From: Chryseobacterium bernardetii
GTDB taxonomy: Bacteria; Bacteroidota; Bacteroidia; Flavobacteriales; Weeksellaceae
Direction of reading: 5' to 3'
Assembly (NCBI RefSeq): GCF_003815975.1
Contig: NZ_CP033932.1
Location: 2,523,501 to 2,587,500, forward strand
Length of the DNA: 64,000 nucleotides
Shown here: piece by piece, positions 28,092 to 37,086 of the stretch
Layout of the letters: every line of letters begins with the position of its first letter
Numbering within the stretch: position 1 is the stretch's first letter
The notes under the pieces: generated by a model
The model's input: only the letters and a program-made list of their open reading frames with translations
Told to the model about the DNA's origin: nothing
The model's database searches: none
Translations under genes and position numbers: made by a program

Positions 28092-28159
28092 ATTAATAAT
28101 AAATGGCACTGAGTGAATGCTAGCCATCACTTAACAAACATCATTTATCAATTATATCT

Positions 28160-29050
28160 ATGAAGGACAAAAAAAGAGCTATGGGACGCGGCTTGGGCGC
28201 CATTTTAAGTGCAGAATCCAAAGCAACTGTCAACTCCGCTACAGATGAGGGAGCAGACAAGTTTGTGGGAAATATTGTAGAAGTTGCGCTTGAAGATATA
28301 TATCCGAACCCAACGCAGCCGAGAACTTATTTTGATGAAAAAGCATTAGAAGAATTAGCACAGTCTATTAAAAACTTAGGGATCATTCAGCCGATTACTC
28401 TAAGAAAAGACGGTGAAAAATTCGAGATTATATCCGGGGAAAGACGTTACAGGGCAAGTAAAATTGCAGGTTTAACTACAGTTCCGGCTTATATCCGTTT
28501 GGTAAACGACCAGGAGCTTCTTGAGATGGCTCTTGTTGAAAACATTCAGAGAGAAGATCTGGATGCGATTGAAATTGCCCTTACTTATCACAGACTTTTG
28601 GAAGAAATTGGTCTTACTCAGGAAAATCTTAGCCAGAGAATAGGAAAAGACAGAAGTACCATTACCAATTCAATAAGGCTTTTAAGATTGAATCCTGATA
28701 TTCAGAATGCCATCAGAAGCGGTGAAATTTCTGCGGGACACGGTAGAGCTATTATCAGTGTTGAAAGTGAAGAAGATCAACAGGTTTTATTCGATCTCAT
28801 CATTAAAGAAAAATTAAATGTTCGCCAGGCTGAACAGGCTGCGGCAGCATTAAAGAATCCAAAGTCTGCAGCGGCTAAAAAAGCAAAAGCAGAACTTTCC
28901 AATAACTATAAAAGAGCCCAGAAGACTATCGCTGACATCCTGGATGTAAAAGTGGAAATCAAGGCTTCTGGAAATGGTAAAAAAGGTAAAATTGTTCTGG
29001 ACTTCAAGAATGAAGAAGAGCTGGAATATATTTTATCCCATATTAAATAA
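28160..29050 (+). CDS. parB: Chromosome-partitioning protein ParB
   Basis: A 296-residue DNA-binding CTP-switch protein. MGRGLGAIL is the ParA-interacting N-terminus, NPTQPR begins the ParB domain, GERRYRAS is the arginine-rich CTP-binding motif, and LSQRIGKDRSTITN is the helix-turn-helix that reads parS. The C-terminal dimerisation part ends the protein. No parS (GTT-CACGTG-AAC type) site was noticed in this window. Confidence 0.95.
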   Translation: MKDKKRAMGRGLGAILSAESKATVNSATDEGADKFVGNIVEVALEDIYPNPTQPRTYFDEKALEELAQSIKNLGIIQPITLRKDGEKFEIISGERRYRASKIAGLTTVPAYIRLVNDQELLEMALVENIQREDLDAIEIALTYHRLLEEIGLTQENLSQRIGKDRSTITNSIRLLRLNPDIQNAIRSGEISAGHGRAIISVESEEDQQVLFDLIIKEKLNVRQAEQAAAALKNPKSAAAKKAKAELSNNYKRAQKTIADILDVKVEIKASGNGKKGKIVLDFKNEEELEYILSHIK

Positions 29051-29689
29051 ATGAAGAAAATATTTTTCACATTTTTCTTGTGTATTGCTGCATGGGCTTA
29101 TTCACAAGTTGCACCCATTGATACAGTTCGGATACAGACCCCTCCGAAAGAGGAACTTCCTGTGGTAAAACCAACCAAAACGGAGGCTAAAATTATTGAA
29201 GATCTTGAAAAAGCCAATGGGCCAACAAAGGTTACAGTAAAACTGAATCCAACCAGGGCCGGTTTATATTCGGCAGTACTACCGGGTTTAGGACAGTTTT
29301 ACAATAAAAAATACTGGAAAATTCCAATCGTTTGGGGAGCTGTGGGAGCAGGAGTAGGTATTGCGATATGGAATGATAATCAATATAAGAAGTATCGCGA
29401 ATACTATATTGCCAAGTTAAACGGTACGCCCAATGAATTTGTGGATGCCCGTCCCTGGTTAGATAAAAAAGCGTTAGGGAATGCTCAGGACAGAGCAAAA
29501 AGACAAAGGGATTATGCCATCGCCATTACAGGATTGATCTATATATTGAATATTGTAGACGCTGTAGTGGATGCACACCTTTATGAAAGCCGCCATGATC
29601 CTGATTTGACCTTTAAGCCATCAGTAATTCAGGATCAGTATGGATTTGATGCCCCAAAAACAGGATTCGCTTTAAGTTATAGATTTTAA
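29051..29689 (+). CDS. DUF5683 domain-containing protein
   Basis: A 212-residue exported or membrane protein with a signal peptide (KKIFFTFFLCIAAWAYSQ). The core SAVLPGLGQFYNKKYWKIPIVWGAVGAG is the DUF5683 hallmark, similar to TM2-type domains. It starts directly at the base after the parB stop, so translation is coupled. This parB-DUF5683-dapB-lepB order is common in Flavobacteriia. Function unknown. Confidence 0.88.
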   Translation: MKKIFFTFFLCIAAWAYSQVAPIDTVRIQTPPKEELPVVKPTKTEAKIIEDLEKANGPTKVTVKLNPTRAGLYSAVLPGLGQFYNKKYWKIPIVWGAVGAGVGIAIWNDNQYKKYREYYIAKLNGTPNEFVDARPWLDKKALGNAQDRAKRQRDYAIAITGLIYILNIVDAVVDAHLYESRHDPDLTFKPSVIQDQYGFDAPKTGFALSYRF

Positions 29690-29748
29690 TAGATAATACA
29701 TACATAAAACCGAAAGGTGGAATGTTATAAATGAAATAAAAAAATTAC

Positions 29749-30450
29749 ATGAAAATAGCATTAGTTGGTTACGGTAAAATGGGTAAGATCATAGATGAGA
29801 TCGCACAGAAAAGAGGTCATGAAGTTGTTGCCCGCCTGAAGGAAACTCCAACTGCTGAAAATCTTAACAATCCTGATGTTGTTATAGAATTTTCCTTGCC
29901 CGAAGTTGCTTATGACAACATCAAAGCATGTCTTGAAAATAAAATCCCGGTAATCTGCGGAACAACAGGGTGGCTGGATAAAAAAGCTGAAATAGAAAAA
30001 CTGGCTGTAGATAACGGTACAGCATTTCTATATGGCTCAAACTTCAGTTTAGGGGTTAATTTATTCTTTGCTCTGAATGAAAAACTAGCTGATCTGATGA
30101 AGAATGTAGACGAATATTCATGTCAGCTGGAAGAAATTCACCACATCCATAAAAAAGATGCCCCAAGCGGAACCGCAATTTCTATAGCAGAAGGGATTAT
30201 CAATAACAATCCGAAATTTGATGCCTGGAAACTGGAAGAAACAGAAGGTAAACAACTGGGAATTTTCGCAGTTCGTGAAGATGAAGTTCCCGGAACCCAT
30301 AGTGTTTTCTACAGAAGCGGAGTGGATGAAATTGAGATCAAGCATACCGCATTCAACCGAAATGGCTTTGCATTGGGAGCAGTGGTAGCTGCTGAATGGA
30401 TTAAAGATAAAAAAGGGAACTTCGGAATGAAAGACGTTTTAGGGCTTTAA
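29749..30450 (+). CDS. dapB: 4-hydroxy-tetrahydrodipicolinate reductase
   Basis: A 233-residue NAD(P)H-dependent enzyme of the diaminopimelate/lysine pathway. The N-terminal GYGKMGK is the nucleotide-binding loop, CGTTGW and NFSLGVNLFF follow, and EIHHIHKKDAPSGTA is the DapB active-site signature with the catalytic His and Lys. The protein is on the short side for the family, as usual in Bacteroidota. Confidence 0.95.
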   Translation: MKIALVGYGKMGKIIDEIAQKRGHEVVARLKETPTAENLNNPDVVIEFSLPEVAYDNIKACLENKIPVICGTTGWLDKKAEIEKLAVDNGTAFLYGSNFSLGVNLFFALNEKLADLMKNVDEYSCQLEEIHHIHKKDAPSGTAISIAEGIINNNPKFDAWKLEETEGKQLGIFAVREDEVPGTHSVFYRSGVDEIEIKHTAFNRNGFALGAVVAAEWIKDKKGNFGMKDVLGL

Positions 30451-30580
30451 TTGTAACAAATTCTGTAAATTGCAGACCAATATGAAAATGATGAATAGTG
30501 AATTGTCAATAGCGGAACAGCTGTTATCATTGATTACTCATCATTTATCATTTATATCATAAGAACAGGCACAAAAAATT

Positions 30581-32230
30581 ATGAATTATTTTTTAACGTA
30601 TACAGTGTATGTCCTCATTTTATCCGTATTAATGGGGATTTCAACATGGAAGTTATTTAAGAAAATGGGCTATAGCCCTTTATTTGCATTTATACCTTTC
30701 TATAATTATTTTATTATTCTGAAAGAAACAAAACATCCAAAATGGTGGGCTATTCTTTCCTATCTTCCGATTGTGGGTCCAATCATGATGTCTGTTTTCC
30801 ATCTTTATTTAGTGAAGAAATTCGGAAAAACACTTTTTAAGGATCAGATCCTTACCGTGATTCTTCCATTTATCTATATGGCAACCATTAACTATTCCAA
30901 AGATGTAGAGCTGGAAGATGAAAATGCAAATGACCTGTTTCTTACTGATGAAGAAAAAGAAGCAAAAAAGAAAGATACATTTTTGGGGTCTATTACTTTC
31001 GCAGTAGTATTTGCAACCATTATTCACGTTTTTGTAACACAGCCGTTCGGAATTCCTACCGGATCTATGGAGAGAACCTTATTAGTAGGAGATTTCCTTT
31101 TCGTAAATAAATGGAGCTATGGATACAGACTTCCGATGCGTCCTTTAGCCATACCTTTCCTTCAGGGAACAATCATGGATACAGGAGAGAAGGGAAATCC
31201 AAAAGATGACCCTAAATCTTATGTAGACGGAGTAAAACTGCCTTATACAAGAATTTTACAGTTCAATAAGCCACAGAAAAACGATGTTGTAGTTTTCAAC
31301 TATCCACAGGATTCAGTTCATACAGCAATCGACAGAAAAGATCCCTATGTAAAAAGATGTGTGGCTACAGCAGGTGATACTTTTGAAATGAGAGCCGGAA
31401 GACTTTTCGTGAACGGAAAGCCGGAAACCGTTCTGGGAGACCAGGAAGTACAGCACAGATATATTGTAACAACCGACAGTCAGTTAGATATTCCAACCTT
31501 ATATAAAGCATATGGATTTTTACCGGTTCAGGAAATACAGCAGAATAATGGAGGCTTTATTTATGGCTTTCAGGGGTTAACAGATAAGATTGCGAAAGAC
31601 ATTAAAGAACTTCCTCATGTAATCGACATGAAAGAAGATGTTTCGGTGAAGGGAGAAGCTGCCATAGCTTATAGAGACGAAGCAAAAACCAGAATTGATA
31701 CAACGCAGTCTATTTTTCCTGTTAACAAACCTTGGAATCAGGATTGGTATGGCCCGGTAAGAATTCCTAAAAAAGGAGATGTGGTAGCCATCAATAATGA
31801 AACTCTTCCAATGTTCCAGTGGATCATTTCCGAATATGAGCATAACAGTCTGGAAAAGAAAAACGGAAAGATCTTCATCAACGGAAAAGAAGCTAACCAA
31901 TATACCATTCAGCAGGATTATTATATGATGGTGGGGGATAACAGAGATGCTTCATTAGATGCAAGATTCTTTGGTTTCGTACCGGAAGAAAATATTGTTG
32001 GAAAGCCTATGTTTACATGGATGAGCCTTCAGGGAGCTTTTGCAGACAGCAGTTCTAGCTATCAGGCGCCATTCAAGATCCGTTGGGACAGGATGTTTAA
32101 GGCAACAAACACAGGAGAAGCCAATAAGACTTCATACTGGTGGATTGCAGCTATGATTTTAATATTATTCTTCGGTTGGGAGTATTTCGTGAAGTTATTC
32201 AGAAAGAAAAAAACAGAAGACGAACTATAA
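30581..32230 (+). CDS. lepB: Signal peptidase I, large flavobacterial form
   Basis: A 549-residue membrane protease that removes signal peptides. The N-terminus has several membrane helices (about residues 1-105). The catalytic serine is Ser162 in GIPTGSMERTL and the general-base lysine is Lys258 in DPYVKRCVATAGD; the late motif VGDNRDASLDARFFG is box E. A C-terminal helix (about 515-533) is unusual and typical of this group, which is about twice the length of E. coli LepB because of insertions between the boxes. It is closed by a hairpin terminator. Confidence 0.94.
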   Translation: MNYFLTYTVYVLILSVLMGISTWKLFKKMGYSPLFAFIPFYNYFIILKETKHPKWWAILSYLPIVGPIMMSVFHLYLVKKFGKTLFKDQILTVILPFIYMATINYSKDVELEDENANDLFLTDEEKEAKKKDTFLGSITFAVVFATIIHVFVTQPFGIPTGSMERTLLVGDFLFVNKWSYGYRLPMRPLAIPFLQGTIMDTGEKGNPKDDPKSYVDGVKLPYTRILQFNKPQKNDVVVFNYPQDSVHTAIDRKDPYVKRCVATAGDTFEMRAGRLFVNGKPETVLGDQEVQHRYIVTTDSQLDIPTLYKAYGFLPVQEIQQNNGGFIYGFQGLTDKIAKDIKELPHVIDMKEDVSVKGEAAIAYRDEAKTRIDTTQSIFPVNKPWNQDWYGPVRIPKKGDVVAINNETLPMFQWIISEYEHNSLEKKNGKIFINGKEANQYTIQQDYYMMVGDNRDASLDARFFGFVPEENIVGKPMFTWMSLQGAFADSSSSYQAPFKIRWDRMFKATNTGEANKTSYWWIAAMILILFFGWEYFVKLFRKKKTEDEL

Positions 32231-32251
32231 ATAAAATTAAACTTAAAATAG

Positions 32252-32282
32252 AATGAAGTATTTGAAAAAATACTTCATTTTT
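32252..32282 (+). terminator. Intrinsic terminator of lepB
   Basis: A perfect 12-bp stem (32252-32263 with 32268-32279) with a GAAA loop ends in T residues, 6 bp before the next start. Confidence 0.82.
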
Positions 32283-32287
32283 GCATT

Positions 32288-32905
32288 ATGAATATGAAGA
32301 ATGTTTTATTGCCGGTATTTTATATGCCACCGGTCTCATGGTTTTCAGTGTTTTTAGATGCTGAAAATGAAATAGTATTGGAGCAGTTTGAAAACTTTCC
32401 GAAGCAAACCTATAGAAACAGGGCTAATATCTATGGGGCTAACGGAAAATTATCACTTATTATTCCCATCAATCATAACGGGAAAAGAGAATTTAAAGAT
32501 ATCGAGATTTCTTACAGGGAAGATTGGAGAACACTTCACTGGAAATCAATACAAACAGCGTATCAAAGCTCGCCTTACTTTGAATATTATGAAGATAAGT
32601 TCAGAAAGATTTTTGACCTGAAAGAAAAGTTTCTTCTGGATTTTAACCTTAAAGGGTTAGAAATCATCCAACAGATACTGAAGACAGAAAAGGCACACTC
32701 TTTGAATAAAGAATATATCAAAAATCCGGAAGGGATCAGTTTCAGAGAAAAATTCTCTGCAAAGCAGCCTTCAGAATTTCAAATGGAAAGTTATTATCAG
32801 ACCTTCTCAGATAAATTCGGATTTTTAGAAGATTTGTCGGTTCTGGATCTTATCTGTAATAAAGGCCCTGAATCGCTTGCTTATATAAAAAATATAAAAC
32901 ATTAA
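32288..32905 (+). CDS. WbqC family protein
   Basis: A 205-residue soluble protein of the WbqC family. The N-terminal LLPVFYMPPVSWFSVFL and NFPKQTYRNRANIYGANGKLSLIIPI stretches are characteristic, followed by EDWRTLHWKSIQTAY. Some members sit in O-antigen clusters; a general function is not established. It begins 6 bp after the lepB terminator, so its promoter must overlap that hairpin. Confidence 0.88.
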   Translation: MNMKNVLLPVFYMPPVSWFSVFLDAENEIVLEQFENFPKQTYRNRANIYGANGKLSLIIPINHNGKREFKDIEISYREDWRTLHWKSIQTAYQSSPYFEYYEDKFRKIFDLKEKFLLDFNLKGLEIIQQILKTEKAHSLNKEYIKNPEGISFREKFSAKQPSEFQMESYYQTFSDKFGFLEDLSVLDLICNKGPESLAYIKNIKH

Positions 32906-32984
32906 TAGAAGGTCGTCACTATCGGATTTCAATACGAATAAAACGGATGACGGCTATATACGACTTTAAAACAAATATCAATAT

Positions 32985-34658
32985 ATGAAAAAGGTATTAT
33001 TAGCAGCAGTTTTTTTAACAGGTTTTGGATTCTCCTTTGCACAGGAGTCAAAAACTAAAAGTACTGACCCAAAAGAAGATAAAAACCTAATGATGTGGTA
33101 TCATAAAGATTTTGCCACTTCAAAAGTGTATGGCGTTAATACAGAAAATGCATATAAATATCTGGAATCAAAAGGATTAAAGCCTAAAACGGTAATCGTA
33201 GGAGTTTTGGATAGTGGAGTACAGGTAGATCACCCCGGATTGGTTAAAAATATGTGGACAAATCCTAATGAAGTACCTGGAAATGGTAAAGATGACGATG
33301 GAAACGGATATATCGATGATATTCACGGATGGAACTTCATAGGAGGGAAAAATGGTGATATTGATATCGATAATATGGAAGTAACCAGAGTTGTTGCCAA
33401 ATATAAACCTCTGTTTGAAGGAGAAGATTCTGTGAAGAACAAAGACAATCAGGCTAAAATGCCGGAAGACTTTGCCATGTATATGAAAGCTAAAGATCTT
33501 TTCACAAAGAAAAGTATTGAATCTCAGCAAAACTTCAGAACATATTCTATGATCAATGAGCTGATCCCGAATATGGTAAAATTATTGGCAGGAAAACCGG
33601 TAACTGCAGAAAATATTGCGTCTATTAAAAAACCTACAGATCAAAGAGATGCTGTTGCTCTGGAAGTTTTAAGCCAGGTTTCTCAAAGCCCGGATTTTAA
33701 AGGAAAATCCTCTGCAGAATTTGAAGAAAAGATGAAAAAGGACATGAAGGAAGCCATCGATCATTATGCACCGGCTGCCAAGCAATATGACCTTTCCTAT
33801 GACCCGAGAAAAGAAATTGTAGGAGATAACTACGATGACTATTCTGAAAAAAATTATGGAAACAACCACTACGAAGGACCAGATGCTGAGCACGGAACCC
33901 ACGTAGCCGGAATTATTGCCGGGCTTCCGCAAGGGAAAGAAATACAACATGGTATTGCTTCCAAGGTTGCTAAAATTATGACGGTAAGAGCAGTACCTAA
34001 TGGAGATGAAAGAGATAAAGACGTTGCCAATGCAATCAGATATGCCGTAGACAACGGAGCTAAAATCCTTAACATGAGTTTTGGGAAGCCGGTTTCTCCA
34101 GGTAAAAATGTAGTTTGGGATGCTTTTAAATATGCTGAAGATAAAGGAGTTCTTTTAGTAAAAGCAGCAGGTAATGAAAACGAAGATGTAGCAGAGCATT
34201 TGGCATATCCTACCAATTATAAAAATGTTAACGATGAAAAACCGTTTGTTAATAATGTTATCGTAGTAGGAGCCAGTACCAATGATAATAATGCCCTTAG
34301 AGCAAGCTTTTCCAATTTCAATAAAAAAATGGTGGATGTTTTTGCACCGGGAGAAAGAATTTACTCAACAGTTAAAGGAAGTAAGTATGAATATCTGGAT
34401 GGAACATCCATGGCTTCTCCTGTAGTGGCCGGGGCAGCAGCTGTTCTGTTAGCTTATATGCCTAGTCTTAAGCCAGACCAGATTATTGAATCATTGAAAA
34501 AATCAAGCAATCCTAGTACAGCTAATGGATTTGCAGATTTTTCTGCAGCCGGAGGAGTAATAGATGTGAAAAAAGCCGCTGAATATGCTTATAATAACTT
34601 CTATAAAGAAAGTAAAGCTCCCGTTGTTAAAAAAGCAACTAAAGCTGTGAAAAAATAA
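32985..34658 (+). CDS. S8 family serine peptidase (subtilase), secreted
   Basis: A 557-residue exported subtilisin-like protease. A signal peptide (KKVLLAAVFLTGFGFSFAQ) is followed by the catalytic triad Asp76 (GVLDSGVQVDHP), His303 (HGTHVAGIIAG) and Ser475 (GTSMASPVVAG). About 225 residues separate Asp and His, far more than in subtilisin, so there is a large insertion (helical, Lys/Met rich). The C-terminus is a short Lys/Ala tail without a visible T9SS domain. Its own terminator follows. Confidence 0.94.
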   Translation: MKKVLLAAVFLTGFGFSFAQESKTKSTDPKEDKNLMMWYHKDFATSKVYGVNTENAYKYLESKGLKPKTVIVGVLDSGVQVDHPGLVKNMWTNPNEVPGNGKDDDGNGYIDDIHGWNFIGGKNGDIDIDNMEVTRVVAKYKPLFEGEDSVKNKDNQAKMPEDFAMYMKAKDLFTKKSIESQQNFRTYSMINELIPNMVKLLAGKPVTAENIASIKKPTDQRDAVALEVLSQVSQSPDFKGKSSAEFEEKMKKDMKEAIDHYAPAAKQYDLSYDPRKEIVGDNYDDYSEKNYGNNHYEGPDAEHGTHVAGIIAGLPQGKEIQHGIASKVAKIMTVRAVPNGDERDKDVANAIRYAVDNGAKILNMSFGKPVSPGKNVVWDAFKYAEDKGVLLVKAAGNENEDVAEHLAYPTNYKNVNDEKPFVNNVIVVGASTNDNNALRASFSNFNKKMVDVFAPGERIYSTVKGSKYEYLDGTSMASPVVAGAAAVLLAYMPSLKPDQIIESLKKSSNPSTANGFADFSAAGGVIDVKKAAEYAYNNFYKESKAPVVKKATKAVKK

Positions 34659-34787
34659 TTATTTATAAATGATTTTGATATTCGTTTTGTGAATGAGAAC
34701 TTGTAGATAAAAGAGATAAACCGTAATACAACGCTGTTTTGTTATCTTCAAAAAAACATGTAAAATATTCACTTTTAAATATCTAAT

Positions 34788-34817
34788 AAAAAAGTCCGAA
34801 ATTTTTCGGACTTTTTT
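34788..34817 (+). terminator. Intrinsic terminator of the S8 peptidase
   Basis: A GTCCGAA/TTCGGAC stem extended by A and T runs, with a tail of six T residues. Confidence 0.9.
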
Positions 34818-34884
34818 ATTTTTTAATTACAATTTTGGCACGGTTTTTTGTAACTTTATTGGTAACAAAATAATAAACAACAAA

Positions 34885-35376
34885 ATGAAAAAGTTACTAC
34901 TTGCAGGGATGTTAGGAACATCACTTTTTGCAGTGTCTTGTTCCTCTGTGAATAACGCAGCTACATCTCAGAATCAAAGAGCAGATTTTCTTAAATTAAA
35001 AGGGGACTGGCAGATTGTGAGCATAGACTACGATAAAGGATATAAAATTAAGCCTTTTGATGAGGGGGCAGATGCGCAGTGTTTCGTTGGAAGCCACTGG
35101 AGATTAATTCCTAACAACTGGACAGGTGCTTACACTCTGAATGGAGGTGGAAGCTGCCCGGCAATTACACAGCCTATCAAGTTTGAAATTAAGAATGGTG
35201 ATACATTTATGTTTAAAAAAGTTCTTGCAGGTACAAAAGCAAAACAAAACGTTGCAGGTTATACTTTATCGGTAATTAACCAAACCACAGATCAGTTTTC
35301 TCTTCAGCAAGACGTTCCGTTTGAAGGAGGAAGTGTAAAAGTAGTTTACAACTTCGAAAGAACCGGAATGAAATAA
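34885..35376 (+). CDS. Lipocalin-family lipoprotein
   Basis: A 163-residue lipoprotein: the signal peptide ends in a lipobox-like AVSC (Cys19). The mature part starts LKGDWQIVSIDY, with a later GGGSCPA and the strand-rich C-terminal end, which fits the small lipocalin-like family common in Bacteroidota. It lies 24 bp before an OmpA-family lipoprotein gene and is probably cotranscribed with it. Confidence 0.75.
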   Translation: MKKLLLAGMLGTSLFAVSCSSVNNAATSQNQRADFLKLKGDWQIVSIDYDKGYKIKPFDEGADAQCFVGSHWRLIPNNWTGAYTLNGGGSCPAITQPIKFEIKNGDTFMFKKVLAGTKAKQNVAGYTLSVINQTTDQFSLQQDVPFEGGSVKVVYNFERTGMK

Positions 35377-35400
35377 TTAAATAACATAAAAGATTAAAAA

Positions 35401-36090
35401 ATGAAATTTACAAAAACATACGTAGGAGCTCTTTTCTTGTCATCAGCATTATTATTGACAAGTTGTGAAGCCGTTCAGAATTCAAATCACCAACAAAGAG
35501 GTACTGCTGTAGGAGCTGCTTCAGGAGCTGTACTGGGTGGTATCCTTGGAAACAACGTAGGAAAAGGAGGAAACGGTGCTATTGGTGCTGTATTAGGAGG
35601 TATTATCGGAGGTGTTGCTGGTAACGTTATCGGTAACAAAATGGATAAGCAGGCCAGGGATATTAAAGAAACTTTGCCAGGTGCTCAGGTAGAAAGAGTA
35701 GGAGACGGTATTAAAGTGACGATGAATGAAAGTATTGTAAACTTTGCTTTCGACTCATCTAACCTTACTTCTGTTGCTCAGGGTAACTTGGATAAATTAG
35801 CGAAGGTGTTGGCTGACAATCCTGATACTAATATCAATATCTATGGTCATACAGACAGCGTAGGTAAAGACGCATACAATATGGCCCTTTCTCAGAGAAG
35901 AGCTGATGCTGTGAAAGCTTACTTAGTAGGAAAAGGAATTGCAGGAAGCAGAATGTTCACTAAAGGTGAAGGTAAAAATATGCCGGTTGCAAGCAACGAT
36001 ACAGATGAAGGAAGAGCTAAAAACAGAAGAGTTGAATTCGCTATTACTGCAAATGAAAAAATGATTAACGATGCCAAGCAAGGGCAGTAA
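35401..36090 (+). CDS. OmpA-family lipoprotein with glycine zipper
   Basis: A 229-residue outer-membrane lipoprotein. The lipobox is LLTSC; then comes a glycine-zipper region (about residues 33-80, GAASGAVLGGILG type), then an OmpA C-terminal domain (about 110-225) with NINIYGHTDSVG and RRADAVKAYL that binds peptidoglycan. It resembles the YiaD/LpoB-like group and probably anchors the outer membrane to the wall. A strong terminator follows. Confidence 0.93.
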   Translation: MKFTKTYVGALFLSSALLLTSCEAVQNSNHQQRGTAVGAASGAVLGGILGNNVGKGGNGAIGAVLGGIIGGVAGNVIGNKMDKQARDIKETLPGAQVERVGDGIKVTMNESIVNFAFDSSNLTSVAQGNLDKLAKVLADNPDTNINIYGHTDSVGKDAYNMALSQRRADAVKAYLVGKGIAGSRMFTKGEGKNMPVASNDTDEGRAKNRRVEFAITANEKMINDAKQGQ

Positions 36091-36116
36091 TTAATTTAAT
36101 ATATAAATATTTTCGT

Positions 36117-36143
36117 AAAAGACCGCCTCGGCGGTTTTTTTTG
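36117..36143 (+). terminator. Intrinsic terminator after the OmpA-family gene
   Basis: ACCGCC (36122-36127) and GGCGGT (36130-36135) form the stem core with flanking A/T pairs and eight T residues. Confidence 0.9.
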
Positions 36144-36173
36144 TATTTTTATGCCTATCAATTTTTAATTTAT

Positions 36174-36181
36174 TATTTTTG
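36174..36181 (+). promoter_or_regulatory. -7 element (TATTTTTG) for the DprE-like operon
   Basis: TATTTTTG lies 17 bp before the first ATG of the operon. No -33 box at the right distance. Confidence 0.55.
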
Positions 36182-36198
36182 TAATTGAAATAACATAA

Positions 36199-37086
36199 AT
36201 GAAAAAATATTTAAAACTGCTCCGTGTAGAGCAATGGGTGAAGAACCTTTTTGTATTTGTTCCTCTATTCTTCTCTGGTAATATTACCAACCTTGATTTA
36301 CTTACCAAAAGTATCTTTGCTTTTATCATCTTTTCATTCGCTGCCAGTGTTGTTTATATTCTTAACGATTATAATGATATTGAAGCAGACAGGAAACATC
36401 CTGAAAAAAGAAGACGTCCACTGGCGAGTGGTGCTATCTCAAAATCAACTGCAATAGCAATTCTTATTGGGCTTGTAATTGCAGATATTGCTTTTGTAGG
36501 GTTTGCCCAGCTGTATTTTCAGCAGCCGCTATGGAAATTTGCTACCATTATCGCTTTTTATGTGGTAATGAATCTTGCATATACCTTCAGATTAAAGCAT
36601 GTTCCGATTATTGATATTTTTATCATTGCCATAGGATTTGTACTGAGGGTGCTGGCAGGCGGCTATATTACCGGGATCAGCATTTCGCAATGGGCAATCT
36701 TACTGACTTTTGTTCTGGCATTGGTACTGGCTATCGGGAAAAGGAGAGGAGAGCTTATCAATGCACAGGTTTCAGGAAAAACAAGAAAAGCTCTGGATGG
36801 TTATAATGTACAGTTTGCAGATATTGCATTGTCTATCTCTATCACCCTGGCAATTGTTTGTTATCTGATGTTTACCCTTTCACCTGAAGTGCAGGCAAGA
36901 TTCCATGAAAGAGTATTTTATACGGTAGTTTTTGTTGTATTTGCTCTTTTAAGATATCTGCAGCAGACACTGGTGTACAACAGAACAGAATCTCCTACAA
37001 AAATTGTGTACAGAGACCGTTATATACAGGTTACTTTATTACTTTGGGTGGCCACATTTTTAATTCAAATTTACTTTAAGAAATGA
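36199..37086 (+). CDS. UbiA-type polyprenyl-phosphate phosphoribosyltransferase
   Basis: A 295-residue polytopic membrane prenyltransferase of the UbiA superfamily. RVEQWVKNLFVFVPLFFSG and NDYNDIEADRKHPEKRRRPLASG match the decaprenyl-phosphate phosphoribosyltransferase subgroup (Rv3806c-like), and the second acidic site is in the RLKHVPIIDIF region. Such enzymes transfer 5-phosphoribose from PRPP to a polyprenyl phosphate. It overlaps the oxidoreductase gene by 4 bp, which supports the pathway assignment. Confidence 0.87.
   Translation: MKKYLKLLRVEQWVKNLFVFVPLFFSGNITNLDLLTKSIFAFIIFSFAASVVYILNDYNDIEADRKHPEKRRRPLASGAISKSTAIAILIGLVIADIAFVGFAQLYFQQPLWKFATIIAFYVVMNLAYTFRLKHVPIIDIFIIAIGFVLRVLAGGYITGISISQWAILLTFVLALVLAIGKRRGELINAQVSGKTRKALDGYNVQFADIALSISITLAIVCYLMFTLSPEVQARFHERVFYTVVFVVFALLRYLQQTLVYNRTESPTKIVYRDRYIQVTLLLWVATFLIQIYFKK

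Noticed and set aside
28092..28159. A parS site or small gene between parA and parB
   Set aside because: No CACGTG-centred palindrome was noticed and the stretch reads as a word-like spacer.
36140..36181. A full -33/-7 promoter for the DprE-like operon
   Set aside because: The TTTG at 36140 is 30 bp from the -7 box, too far, so only the -7 element is reported.
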